Part shown: positions 11,331-23,800 of the stretch, one piece after another
How positions within the stretch are numbered: position 1 is the first letter of the stretch
How the letters are laid out: the number at the start of each line of letters is the position of its first letter
Origin: Echiichthys vipera
Taxonomy: Eukaryota > Chordata > Actinopteri > Perciformes > Trachinidae
Assembly: GCA_963691815.1 (NCBI GenBank)
Contig: OY829655.1
Location: forward strand, 15,682,765 to 15,746,764
Reading direction: 5' to 3'
Length of the DNA: 64,000 nucleotides
The notes under the pieces: model-generated
Database searches by the model: none
Seen by the model: the letters and a program-made list of their open reading frames with translations, nothing else
What the model was told of the DNA's origin: nothing
Program-made: the position numbers and the translations under genes

Positions 11331-12921
11331 CATAGACATATAAAGAGTAGATGCCGCATCGAACGTTGGGCCGCGAGAAATGCGGCCGCCATCTTGGATC
11401 GGTCATTCTCCCAGATCAGTTGTATGAGTGACTCGTTGAGCCTCTGAGTTGAGCAGCAGAAGGAACAAGATGCCAGAGCACTGTGCAGCGTATTCCTGCT
11501 CTAATCTAATATTACAATATAACAATTCATAATCAGTACGGTACAGTACAGTTTTAAACAATTATACATAAATCCATGCATTTTTGAATGTTATAGTGAG
11601 TCCCTCAGGCTGTGGCAGGTAGATACATATTTAGCTGCCAGAGGAGCTGCTGTCCCTTATTTTATTATTATTATCTTGTCACAGTAGAGGCGTGGAGATT
11701 AGCCTCTGTGGGAATGTTAGTTAATTTACCCCCCGGCCAGATGTGTGTGTGCAAGCCTGTGTAGATATGAAAGGAGAAGCAGGGAGGAGAGGGGTTGTTG
11801 TACATGTGGTCTAGTGTAAATGGATTGCACATTTCCAGCAGTAGGTCAGCGGAGGATGTGCTGTGGTTTCATGAGAGGAAGACACTTCAGAGACAGTTCA
11901 TCTCAGGTCACCTCAGATATTCTCAGTTTTGTCTTTTTAAATATTGAACATGACATTGAGATGAATTATGAGATAATTTTTCATGTCATGTCACTTTTTT
12001 TTTTAAAGTTTAGACTATCAAAGGAGAAGTGGCAGAATCTGATCAATATCCTTTGCTGTTAAACTGTTTCATCAAACAGGAGCAACATGATGTGGGGTTT
12101 ATTATAAAGAATGAATCAGAGATTTACGAGGCAAGCGTGAACATGTATTTCCACTCTGTGCCCGATATTCTCACAGCTGAACAAAATGTTCCATACATTT
12201 TTACTTGGTTCTCCACATCTCCACTTGAAAGCAGGACGAACGTCACATGTTTGTAAACCAGAGCTGATGAGTCCAGGCTTTTTTAGTTCAGTTGTACCAC
12301 AGAAGTTGAAACAGTCTGAAAAGAAAAAATCATACATTTATTTAACTAAGGAAAAATCTTAAATGGTTTGTATAATTTAAATGGATATTACTGAACTATG
12401 CCCCGTGTTTTTGTTTGCACATTAAATACAATTACTACATAATTAAAATATGTAATAAAGAAGACATTCACATAATTAGACCTTGCCTAAAATCAAAGGA
12501 CACAGTCATTTTAGATACCATACAAAGTACTCCTACAACATCACTTTCTTTACCAATTAGAGCTACACTCAAATTGGTAACTGTGCAAGAACAAAACAGT
12601 GTGAAAATGATCGATTTAACAAAATTTTATATATATTTTTATAACACACACACTCGCTCAAATGTGGACCCTCCCTCTCCTCTCCACTACCATGACTATG
12701 CGACTGGCAGAGCATGGATCATTTCTGAATATTTATAAACATATAGGGTTCGGCTCTTGCTTTTGTTTTTTTTAGTGCTTTAAATGAAAGTGTGTCTGTT
12801 TGACTTGTATTTAGATGTGTCCAAAATGTCATCTCTCTCTCTGACCTAATTGTATTGATACTCTTGATTTATATGTATTTTAATTTTCTCTGAGTGTGTG
12901 TGTGTGTGTGTGTGTGCGTGC

Positions 12922-12967
<46 letters not shown>

Positions 12968-13276
12968 AAGAGAGAGAGTGAGTGAGAGAGAGATTTATGT
13001 ATTCATGTATGAAATATAGCCTATTAATACTCTATAAATGATTTCTCTTGTTGTGTTTATATTTATAGTGTTTGCAAAACACCTATCATACATCACATAT
13101 ATCATATATCAGAATATTCTATTACTGTTAATCCCACTGTGAATATTAAAATACGCTGAACCGTGTCCTGTCCTTACACTGAGTGGAGCGGGCGACCGGG
13201 CCAAGATGGCGGCTCCACCGCTCGTCAGCGCCAATAGGCCCAACGTTCGATGAGGCGTCTACTCTTTATGTCTATG
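11331..13276. mobile_element. hAT-like non-autonomous element, 1.95 kb, perfect 8-bp target duplication
   Basis: The ends are inverted repeats. The left begins CATAGACATATAAAGAGTAG; the right, read inward, begins CATAGACATAAAGAGTAG. Both continue through CATCGAACGTTGGGCC. Similarity then becomes patchy and includes GCCGCCATCTTGG on each side (about 11387 and 13208). The identical octamer GTATGTAG flanks it at 11323-11330 and 13277-13284. Eight-bp duplications are typical of hAT elements. The interior has no transposase frame and includes a (TG)n(GA)n array. The left octamer begins with the terminal G of the adjacent CACTC element, so this element probably landed exactly at that element's edge. 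Confidence 0.75.
12893..12991. repeat. (TG)n followed by (GA)n microsatellite
   Basis: A mostly TG dinucleotide run with a few C interruptions passes directly into GAGAGAGA. It is inside the hAT-like element. Confidence 0.95.
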
Positions 13277-13284
13277 GTATGTAG

Positions 13285-15560
13285 GGTCACGCCTACAGTC
13301 ATTTAACTTGAGGGTGGGACGAACATCCGGAAAACCAATCCATAATAGCAACCCTCCTCAGACTGCCATTTTACTGGATATGCTGTCATTGTAACCATGT
13401 GAAAGCTAGAGGTCGTAGTTGCTTCACCATGAGTCACTGAATGAGTAACACAGTGTCACAGACAGCATGTGACATCTTAAAGTATAGAAGTCATTTTCTT
13501 TTACCACGACAGTGGGTTGTCATTTTTCATTTATGTCACGGTTCAACTGCTTTTTCTTCTTTCTTTCATCATGACTCAGTTTAACTTTTTTTTTTTTTTT
13601 TTTTTTATCACAACCTCAAAAATGTGCAAATTATCTCTTCGACTGAATTTTTTGCTCTGCTCTGGATCTCTTTCTTTCTTGCCATCAATGGCATTACGAT
13701 GACCTGTGAGAGAAAATACTTAGATGTGGGGCGTTGTAGTCTCAAACAATGGAAGTGGGACAAAGCTTTATGGCTGAACACATACAGTACGAGGGCAAAA
13801 CACATGACAGAAGACAACAGAAAGGTGTGTGCTTCCCTGGTGATTTAACAATGCTTAAGTTCACAGAACATGAACCAGACCTAAAGGACTAAAGGTGCAA
13901 ACGTTGCTGTATTTTGTGGAGCACAGTATTAAAAAAATAATATCATAATTATATTCATCCCTGTCTTCACTACATGTTAATAAAACACACTGCAGGTACA
14001 TATGTTAAGTACAAATGGGGAACAGAAGTGTTTTAATTTGACATAACATTTATGTTTACACCTATTATGAGTGTCACAGCCTCAGGAGAGAAACTGACTG
14101 ACATATAATAAACAGTGCTGCAGTTGACGCTGTGGCTTCTCTCTTCCTGGCGGCTACAAATGTGTGCACAACCAACAGACTTAAAATAACCCAGGATGGA
14201 TGATGACTTTTGACTGACAGACGTTGTTTTCCATAGATTTTTGGTGAAAATAACTGCATGCATCTCGTGACAGCAAGGAGGAAGTCTACATGACATTTGT
14301 GAACAAAGAAGCCATAGATCACCACAGTGTTGTATCTCAAAACAGTAGATCATACTGAATCAACATTCCCATTTTACAGTGGATGCATGTCAGTCTTAAA
14401 AGTGGTTTGACTTGTTTTACATTAAACAGAGCAGTGCATTCTGCCTTTGAGCATTGAATCAGCAAATTAGGTTATTCCTGCCAACTGAAACTCATGTTGG
14501 GTAGAACGACTGGCTTTCTTAGCTAGGAAATCTGAATAGTGACATCCATGGTAGATTTATTAAATAACCACAATTTTGTGCCTTTTCACCTTATTTATGC
14601 AGTTTCTTTGGTTGACTTTCATGCAACCTCAGTTGCTGTTTACTGCTGCCGCCTTACGAGGCGGTTCACATGTATTCAGTTCCTCTAAACTCTCCCAAGG
14701 GGTTGAAGAACTAGGGAAGGAGGAGTGGGTCTCATTTATATATTGTTTTGCTTAATAAAGACTGACAGTTCATTTCAACTTAGGAAAAGGGCGTGGGAAA
14801 ATGGTATGCTCGAAAGACAAGGTATTTCATTTTAATAAAACAGTACATTTATGTTTGTTAAAGGTGGCATTGGGATTCAGAGCAGATGTAACATGTTCAA
14901 GTTTATGTCTTTCCATTAAAATACCGTATCTTTTTTTTTTTTCAGCACGCGTGTTATGCATTATATCCACACAAATCTTCAGATGGAGAAAAGCAACAAA
15001 TCTACTGTAAGATCACAGTCTAATTTTTGTTAATTTAAATTGCGTTTTAACATACAAATTCAGGTGTAAACTCAATGATATGGTATGGTTTTAACATACA
15101 ACAAAAGTCACAAAGTCACAGTAAAAAAAGTCACTAATATAACTAAATTCCAAAATTATACATAGGATACACTAGGTTACATTATTTTACAGTGACACAA
15201 TTAATCAATTTCAATCTTTCTCAAACTCAATTTCCGGTCATCACTGTTCCTACTAAAGAAGAAAACCACCTAAAAGTATCAGAAGTGATTTGTTAAAAAG
15301 AATCACATAAGCTACATCATAAAGTCATATATTAGAAACTGCCAAGTGAAATTACATTGGGTTACCTTCCCCTCATCTGGGATTCTGCTTCTGCTTTCTG
15401 AAATATGAGGTGCACATACACACCAGCACTCAGTCTCACACAATGAATAGGGTGGTGACCTGCTTTTGCATTGTGTGTAGGTTTGTTAAGCGAATGATCT
15501 TATCCTCGTCTCATCAGTTGGTTCTCTGATTACAGCTCAGATCAAATCACTGTTCACCTT
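13285..15560. other. Intergenic sequence upstream of alpha-tubulin gene 1
   Basis: Unique-looking AT-rich sequence with homopolymer T at about 13588-13606 and 14929-14942. I see no exon or recognisable repeat here. The immediate upstream 1 kb presumably holds tubulin regulatory elements, but no motif beyond the TATA box is distinctive. Confidence 0.5.
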
Positions 15561-15570
15561 AAGCTGCACG

Positions 15571-15578
15571 TATAAAAA
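15571..15578 (+). promoter_or_regulatory. TATA box of alpha-tubulin gene 1
   Basis: TATAAAAA lies 82 nt upstream of the start codon. This predicts transcription from about 15600, giving a 5' UTR of roughly 50 nt. The second tubulin gene has the same arrangement. Confidence 0.7.
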
Positions 15579-15652
15579 AGCAGAGTGACACAGCTGTCTC
15601 CAGAACTACATCTTCTTACTGATACCTGGACATTGGAGAAGAGAGAAAAACT

Positions 15653-17778
15653 ATGGTAAGATATGACTTACTTGCTAGTGTGAAACCTGCTCTAAGTGCA
15701 TACTACTGTATTTATTAACACAGATGTGCTGTATTTGTTCAATAATTGTGTGCATGATATATGAAAATGTTTTTTTTTAAATCTGCATCAGTCCGTGAAA
15801 GACAGAGTAGAATTGTACAAGTGGATTCAAGCACTTTAAAAAAAAGTCTGTGCAGCAGAATTGTTGAAAATGAACAGATGTGTAAAGTAATTGGACAATG
15901 TTGCTTGATTTCTGCAGCGTGAATGTATCTCTATTCATGTGGGCCAAGCTGGGGCTCAGATTGGCAATGCATGTTGGGAGCTGTACTGTCTGGAACATGG
16001 GATCCAGCCAGATGGACAGATGCCCAGTGACAAGACTATCGGAGGAGGAGATGACTCCTTCAACACCTTTTTTAGTGAAACAGGAGCAGGAAAGCATGTT
16101 CCTAGAGCAATCTTTGTCGACCTGGAACCCACTGTCATCGGTCAGTGCATGTTATACAGCTGATGATATATTACATAGACTTGATGTTTTCATGGAATTA
16201 TGTAATTTTAATAATAAGTATGTGAATAAGAGAATGAACACTGGGTTGAGGCTTGATGCATTTTTCATCTGTGTAAATTTGCAATTCATTATGTTAAAAT
16301 CAATTGAATGTAACAACATTGTTAAAATTAAAACACAAGGATGCCAAATGCAACATCTCATTCAGTTATTTACGATAAATGCATATAAGTTAAAGTTCTG
16401 ACAGGGAATAAATACGAGGATAGCATACAGTAATACGGAATTTTCACTATGCCATGAAAAATGCTTTTATGCAGCCGATAATTATCTCTTTTATACTAAA
16501 GTTTTTATTTTATTTACATTGTGGTAACCTTTGGTAACTCCAGATGAGGTGCGTTCAGGAACATACCGGCAGCTATTCCACCCTGAGCAGCTGATTACAG
16601 GAAAGGAAGATGCTGCCAACAACTACGCCCGTGGACACTACACCATCGGCAAGGAGATCATTGATCTGGTTCTGGACAGGACTCGAAAACTGGTGAGACG
16701 ATCAGAGAGTGCTGATGGTGCATGTTTCTAGTATATTAAACAAACTTGTTTTTTGCAAGCCAAAGTGATCTGTGAATTGTTTTTTACATTCTTACTATGG
16801 CAGGCTGATCAGTGCACTGGCCTGCAGGGATTTCTGGTCTTCCACTCTTTTGGTGGAGGCACTGGCTCAGGTTTCACATCCCTGCTGATGGAGAGACTCT
16901 CCGTTGATTATGGCAAAAAGTCCAAACTTGAGTTTGCCATCTACCCAGCTCCGCAGGTCTCCACAGCAGTAGTGGAGCCTTACAACTCCATCCTGACCAC
17001 CCACACCACCCTGGAGCACTCAGACTGTGCCTTCATGGTGGACAACGAGGCCATCTACGACATCTGCCGCAGGAACCTCGATATTGAACGCCCGTCATAT
17101 ACCAACCTGAACAGGCTCATTGGCCAGATTGTCTCATCCATCACAGCCTCACTTCGCTTCGATGGAGCCCTGAATGTTGACCTGACAGAGTTCCAGACCA
17201 ACTTGGTGCCTTACCCTCGTATCCACTTCCCTCTGGCCACCTATGCTCCAGTCATCTCTGCAGAGAAAGCCTATCATGAGCAGATGTCAGTTGCTGACAT
17301 TACCAATGCTTGCTTTGAGCCGGCCAATCAGATGGTGAAGTGTGATCCTCGTCATGGTAAATACATGGCCTGCTGTCTGCTGTATCGTGGCGATGTGGTG
17401 CCCAAAGATGTCAACTCTGCCATCGCTGCCATTAAGACCAAACGCACCATCCAGTTTGTGGACTGGTGCCCAACAGGCTTCAAGGTGGGCATCAACTATC
17501 AGCCTCCAACGGTGGTTCCTGGAGGAGACCTGGCCAAGGTGCAGAGGGCTGTGTGCATGCTGAGCAACACCACAGCCATCGCTGAGGCCTGGGCCCGTCT
17601 AGACCACAAGTTTGACCTCATGTACGCCAAGAGAGCCTTTGTCCACTGGTATGTTGGGGAGGGCATGGAGGAGGGAGAGTTCACAGAAGCAAGGGAAGAT
17701 ATGGCTGCTCTGGAGAAGGATTATGAAGAGGTTGGTACTGACAGCATTGGGGAGGAGGATGAAGGAGAGGAATACTGA
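15653..17778 (+). CDS. Tubulin alpha chain, tandem copy 1 (TUBA4A-syntenic)
   Basis: Exons are 15653-15655 (ATG only), 15918-16140, 16544-16692 and 16804-17778, with GT-AG introns. They encode 449 aa, the normal length for alpha-tubulin. The protein pairs with beta-tubulin in the microtubule dimer. Visible marks are N-terminal MREC (read by the TTC5 tubulin autoregulation pathway), Lys40 in the luminal acetylation loop, the GGGTGSG nucleotide-binding loop, and Glu254 in the DLTEFQ segment that drives GTP hydrolysis on beta. The acidic tail ends GEEY, so it can enter the detyrosination/tyrosination cycle. dnajb2 and ptprn lie downstream, as next to mammalian TUBA4A. Mammalian TUBA4A lacks the terminal Tyr, so a tuba8-like or tuba1-like fish name is also possible. 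The family call is certain; the paralogue name is not. Confidence 0.97.
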
Positions 17779-17880
17779 TTTCCCTAAGGCCCGCATCTAA
17801 CCTAAATTGATACTGAATCATGGTTTTAAAATGGCACCTTTTAGTTTTTTGTAGTCAAGAAAATGTAGGTCAACTGTATG

Positions 17881-17886
17881 AATAAA
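17881..17886 (+). terminator. Polyadenylation signal of alpha-tubulin gene 1
   Basis: AATAAA lies 103 nt after the stop codon in an A/T-rich 3' UTR. Another AATAAA at about 17966 is a possible second site. Confidence 0.55.
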
Positions 17887-18740
17887 CAAACAATTTGTTT
17901 AAGAAAATTACACATTTGAATGATCCCTATCGTAAACATTAACCTCAAAGCTAAAAAAAAAGGTGAAATAAAAACTCTTAAAACATTAAGTATCTCTTAA
18001 AAGATGTTGCACCCTGAGTAACTAGTATATTCTGCATACTGTGACATAATTACATTTTACAGAATCATTAGATATTTATATTCGCATTCAAAGCCAGTCA
18101 GACATATCTTGTCTTGGCCCTTTAAAGATCTTTTCTTTCCATGTCAGACTGAGAAACTTAGGCCAAACCCTCTCTTTTGTGCACCTCCCCCAACTATCCT
18201 CTCCCATGTGGAATGCAAGTTATGAAAGGGCTCCTATGTCAGTTTCTATATACCATTCAGCTGTGACTGTGTGAGAGCGGGAGGGAGAGAAAATAGCTTG
18301 ACTAACACACTGACTGGTCTTGTTTGTGTAGCTCATACTCAGACAGTGGCCTGCAGCAACAATAGGATCCTAGTTATGTATGAATCACGGCTCTGTGATC
18401 CTGAGAGGGCTGTAGAAAGGTGCTAGCAAATGTAAGCAAAAATACTGGCATCAATATTTCATGGAAGTTTTGTTTGTTTTTAATCTTTTACATTTCAGGG
18501 GTGAGTTGATTTCAAATGTGATGTATATCTGTCTATCTTGTGAATTCGCTGATTAAACGGAATATTGCCATGTCATTGCGTCATCTCACGCTACTGTGGA
18601 CTCTTACTGCTCCCCATTTACTATACTACCATTTACTGCTCACTTACTACTACTTTTCCTATTTTACATATGATCATTAAGAATAAATAACTGCGTAGAT
18701 TTTACCTTTTTTCCCAGATCAGTTTTGTGTGATTATTAAT

Positions 18741-19721
18741 TTAGGTCCTATATTGCAAATGGTGAGATTTCTTATTATAAAGTAGGTTTCATGAGGCTAC
18801 ATAAATACTCTGAATGTATAAAAGTGCTCTATCCACAGAGAAACACACAGCACGTATTTAGAAACTGTGGCCTTAAACGAGCCTTCAGAACTTCCGTACG
18901 GTTGTGATGTCACAACTATACTATAGAAACACAGTGCTGTTATAGTCATTTTACAGCTGCGGTGACTGTGCCACCACCCTGAGAGCGAAGATCTTTACTA
19001 ATGGAGCCTTCATATCCTATGGAAAATTGGTAAATACCAAAATCTGACGTGAAAATTGCACACAAATACCCCCTCTTGTGGTAATTTCCACTGGGAAACT
19101 CATAGAATTTTTTAATACACAAGTTGCCGAGATGAGATAACCTTTGACCTTTTCAACAAGGCAAAGCGCAATGCAAGAGTTGCATGCTGTTTTTGAGCTG
19201 GTGGGGAAGATTATGTGCTTCAGATAAGGGTAGACCAAGCTTATGTAGCTAAAACAGAAATATTAGCTATTTCTTGTGTCCTTTAAAAAATCTTCTATTC
19301 ATGATCTATAAAAAATACAGTACATTATTTACCATTTGTGTTTTGATAAATCTTCTTTTTGCTGTAGCTGATGAATTTAAGCAGTTAAAAATGGTTTTCC
19401 CCAAGTAACTGATCAGGATTTGTGGGTCTGCCATGTTTCATTTAACTATGACAACAAACGCACAGTTTACAAGTGGAAAGGGCCATCTTTTCCATAGCAT
19501 GTGAAGGCAGCATTAATGCTGACCAATCAGAGCAGACTAAGGTTTTTTGGCAGGGCAGCTTAATGAGACAGGAGGGGGAAAAGGGGTACATTCAGATAGA
19601 CAGTATGACAAAAATAATGTGTTTTTTACATGCTTTAACAGTAAAGCATGTAAATATTTTCTAGAAGAAACCATAAATAGTAAAGTATGAACCTGAAAAT
19701 TAGCACAGTAGGTGCCTTTAA
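18741..19721 (+). mobile_element. MITE with TTAA target duplication, copy B, split by a nested insertion
   Basis: It has the same orientation as copy A. The left part (18741-18965) starts TTTAGGTCCTATATTG and includes TGATGTCA in its palindrome at 18900-18917. The right part (19510-19721) contains the same CTGACCAATCAGAGCAGACT and AGACAGTATGA blocks as copy A and ends GGTGCCTTTAA. About 500 bp of unrelated sequence separate the two halves, which are continuous in copy A. Confidence 0.6.
19005..19507. mobile_element. Nested ~500 bp inverted-repeat element inside MITE copy B
   Basis: The left edge reads GCCTTCATATCCTATGGAAA. The right edge, read inward, reads GCCTTCACATGCTATGGAAA, giving inverted ends of about 20 bp with two or three mismatches. 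The block sits exactly where copy B has extra sequence relative to copy A. It has no coding capacity, and no clear target duplication could be fixed. Confidence 0.45.
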
Positions 19722-20717
19722 TGATTCAACACACAAAAAAGTTAAAGTACGTGTGTGCCGTGGTTAAGTTTTAAATATTAAAATAGTTAAAAAAATAATG
19801 TAGATAAAATGTTTAAAAAACGTTGCCTACGACGCTAGGTTAAATATAGCCTAGGTCTCTAATAAAAACACAGGTTCTTTAAAATCAGGGACTGAGCAGG
19901 GTTAAAACACATTTGGATCAAAGGTTTAAAATATTTACTCCAAAAAAACGAATTAAAATGGTTAACTCAGCCCTGAGTCTCTCTCAATGTCCAACAGTCT
20001 CGTGGGTCCGACCTCCAATCCTTCAGGCGTCAGACGAGGCCCTCAGTCACTCCAAAACACACAGAGACAGAAGACCCAGGAATAATTAGGGAGACTCAAA
20101 TTCACCTGTGGCTTGTTCCCTTACTAGCACGTCTGTGTGCAGTTCAGGGTCAGCTTAGTAAAAAGGAAACACTGCATGCGGTTCCACAAATAAAAACAAT
20201 CACAGCAAGCAATACAACTCAACATGCAATAATCAATCAAATCACCACAAAGCAAACAAAATATGTACATTAAAAAACTGACACATGCATTGGCATGTGT
20301 GTGGGTGAAGATGCATGCATAAAATAAGCATCATCTTTTTCCTAGCCCACAGTCCTTGTAAGTAAATGCATAATACTGTACATCATATTTTGAGAAATCG
20401 TCAGGGGGCAACAGTTTGCATGATACTAAATTCCCCAACATAAGATCTCATTTACGATTTGTGTGCAGTTAACTCAAACACAACATGAGAAAATAGGGGA
20501 AAAGTGATTATAAACAACATGAAAGAGAGTAATACTTGCATTCATAAGCATCAATTCTCAAACTGACGGACAAAGCAGATCAATATAGGGGCGGATAACA
20601 TTACAGAGAGCATTTGGCACTTCCCTTTTCTTCAAAACTGCTGCTCTGCTCCCTCCTGCCATTGAGCTATGCAGCTGCTTGCTGTGGTTTCCTGCCCGCC
20701 CCCTCCACATCCTTGCC

Positions 20718-20725
20718 TATATAAG
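20718..20725 (+). promoter_or_regulatory. TATA box of alpha-tubulin gene 2
   Basis: TATATAAG lies 84 nt upstream of the ATG, preceded by a C-rich stretch (CCCGCCCCCTCC) at about 20694. Transcription should start near 20750. Confidence 0.75.
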
Positions 20726-20801
20726 CCCTGACTCTGCCTTTCCTCCACACTTCTGCCTTCTATCTGAATCCTCAACGTCAGTCGAAGGGCGAGCAGACAA
20801 A

Positions 20802-23800
20802 ATGGTGAGTAACAGCTTGGCTGATGACGTAGCCTTGAAATTTCCACTCTCTCCCCACCTGTCAGCCTCCCTTTGTCTGTTTCTCAGCATTAGATGGACA
20901 AATAGTCAGGCCTCTTTAATGCTCATAAGGCCTTTGCTGTGGAGTTTAAGATTACTGATACAAAAGTAGCTTTATCCACTTAGTGATAGTAGTTTTGAGC
21001 TGTATTTATGTATTTAAACTCTTTTCATGCATGTCTGGTGGTGAGGATTCAGGGAGAGGAATGCCTTCATGACTACAAGACTTCATGAGTAATTTCCGTC
21101 CTCTTGAACAATCTAGGTCAGATGACAGACACTTTTATAAGTTAGACTGCTTTGTCATTTTTTTGTTTGATGTACTCCAGCTAGTCATAAAGCAGGAAAC
21201 ATAAAAGAAAAAAGTAACTTAACTCTTAATCATGTGTTTGAGGAATTAAAGTAATCTTGATTAAGGAGTGATCGGGGTAATCGTGGCAGTGGGGGGATGG
21301 ATAAAAGAACAGAGAAAAGAGGAGTGGTCTGGCCTAGACAGTGTGACTTAGTTGGCAGCCATTTTGCAGCTGTTAGTTTTTGGTTTGGGAGAAAGATGTA
21401 GAGGGAGGGAGGGAGACATCCCTGACTGTTACACTGCACTATGCAGCTGGGCAGGATGGGGGAGGAGAGAGACACAGAAGGGGAGGGGATGAGGAAAGGG
21501 TGGAGATACAGGATGGAGAAGTGTGTGTGTGTGGGGGGGGCATGGCCTTTCTGTCTGCCACATAGTGCCTTGGTTTATACTATGTCCCACTTGTTTTTGA
21601 AAGCTACATAAAGTGGGTTCTTAGGGCTTTTAAACTGAATTTCATCTGTAGCTACATTTCCTGCTCATGTTTGATGGATTACTCCTATAAAGGCAAATAG
21701 TGCAGACTCTGGGTTATCTAAAGGCTTTCATCTAAATGCTGACTCGCTCATACTGTATGCACTTTGAGCAGCTGAAAGCATCAATACTTTTGCTCTGGCA
21801 GTCAATGTTTCTTTGTCATATGCAAATTGCTATTTCCTGTTCAGACTTGTCAAAGATTGTAATAAGACACAAAGAAAGAACATGAACGCCATATATCTTA
21901 TTATTTAACCCAAACATGAAACCCCTCATCTGAACATCTACTTGAGGGCTGACCTCACACTATAAGCAGAGGCGATACTAGAGTTTGTTGGGGCCCTAGA
22001 CAAAAATTCACACGTTGCTCCTGGAACGAGCATTTATCCCCATTATGTTATACTGTAAATCTGACACTGACAAAAAACTTTAAATGTGTATTTCAAAAGT
22101 TATTTTCACAATATTAATTTAAACATTAAAAACAACTTGTAATTCAAACATTAATATGCGGAACAATAAAAAGTACAATCCTCTGGCCTGGGGCCTCAAG
22201 CTGTTGCCTGATATTTGTAAAAAGTTAGAGTTGGGATAGGCAAATACAATAATACTTGAATTTAGATAGTAAATGTCCTGTACAACAAATAATTATTTGC
22301 AACCTCCCTTAAACTTCTCTCCTTTTTCTTTTTACAGCGTGAGTGTATTTCCATGCACGTCGGCCAAGCCGGAGCCCAGATGGGCAATGCATGCTGGGAG
22401 CTGTACTGTCTGGAACATGGGATCCAGCCAGATGGACAGATGCCCAGTGACAAGACTATTGGAGGAGGAGATGACTCCTTCAACACCTTTTTTAGTGAAA
22501 CAGGAGCAGGAAAGCATGTTCCTAGAGCAATCTTTGTCGACCTGGAACCCACTGTCATCGGTCAGTACTGTGTAAATGGTGTCTAAATAAACATAACTTG
22601 CACATACACTTGACTTAAAGATAAAGATAAGGTTTGTGTGTACACTGATGACACTCTATGCTTCACCTTAGAGCAATTTAATGAATCTTAAAGGCTTTTT
22701 TTTTTTTAATATTTGATTACGGTATCTGAGAAAACGTATTGTTTAAAACATTCATACCCCATGAACATGAGCTCTTACTCTTGCTCTCAATCGTTCCTTT
22801 CACAGATGAGGTGCGTACAGGAACATACCGGCAGCTGTTCCACCCTGAACAGCTTATTACAGGAAAGGAAGATGCTGCCAACAACTACGCCCGTGGACAC
22901 TACACCATCGGCAAGGAGATCATTGATCTGGTTCTGGACAGGACTCGTAAACTGGTGAGAGTTTAGTTAGTTTTCTGGAAAGGATTAGCATTTTGTGCCG
23001 ACTAACAAAAATTATATATGCCTAGCTGATTTCAAAAACGCAGAAAGGAATCTAATTTTTAATTAGAGATTTTTCTTACCTTTTTGATATTGTGCAACTG
23101 AAGTGGGATTCTAAATAAGCAAGTCACATTTTCCTTTCAGGCTGATCAGTGCACTGGCCTGCAGGGATTCCTCATCTTCCACTCCTTTGGTGGAGGCACT
23201 GGCTCAGGTTTCACCTCCCTGCTGATGGAGAGACTCTCTGTTGATTATGGAAAAAAATCAAAACTTGAATTTGCCGTCTACCCAGCCCCGCAGGTTTCCA
23301 CAGCAGTAGTGGAGCCTTACAACTCCATCCTGACCACCCACACCACCCTGGAACACTCCGACTGTGCCTTCATGGTGGACAACGAGGCCATCTACGACAT
23401 CTGCCGCAGGAACCTTGATATTGACAGGCCCACTTACACCAACCTGAACAGGCTCATTGGCCAGATTGTCTCATCCATCACAGCCTCACTTCGCTTCGAT
23501 GGAGCCCTGAATGTTGACCTGACAGAGTTCCAGACCAACTTGGTGCCTTACCCTCGTATCCACTTCCCTCTGGCCACCTATGCTCCAGTCATCTCTGCAG
23601 AGAAAGCCTACCATGAGCAGCTCTCAGTTGCTGACATTACCAATGCTTGCTTTGAGCCAGCCAATCAGATGGTGAAGTGTGATCCTCGTCATGGTAAATA
23701 CATGGCCTGCTGTCTGCTGTATCGTGGCGATGTGGTGCCCAAAGATGTCAACTCCGCCATCGCTGCCATTAAGACCAAACGCACCATCCAGTTTGTGGAC

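Noticed and set aside
15777..16401. Other frames across tubulin exon 2, including a 167-codon plus-strand frame
   Set aside because: Shadow frames of the conserved tubulin exon; they run through the splice donor at 16141 into the intron.
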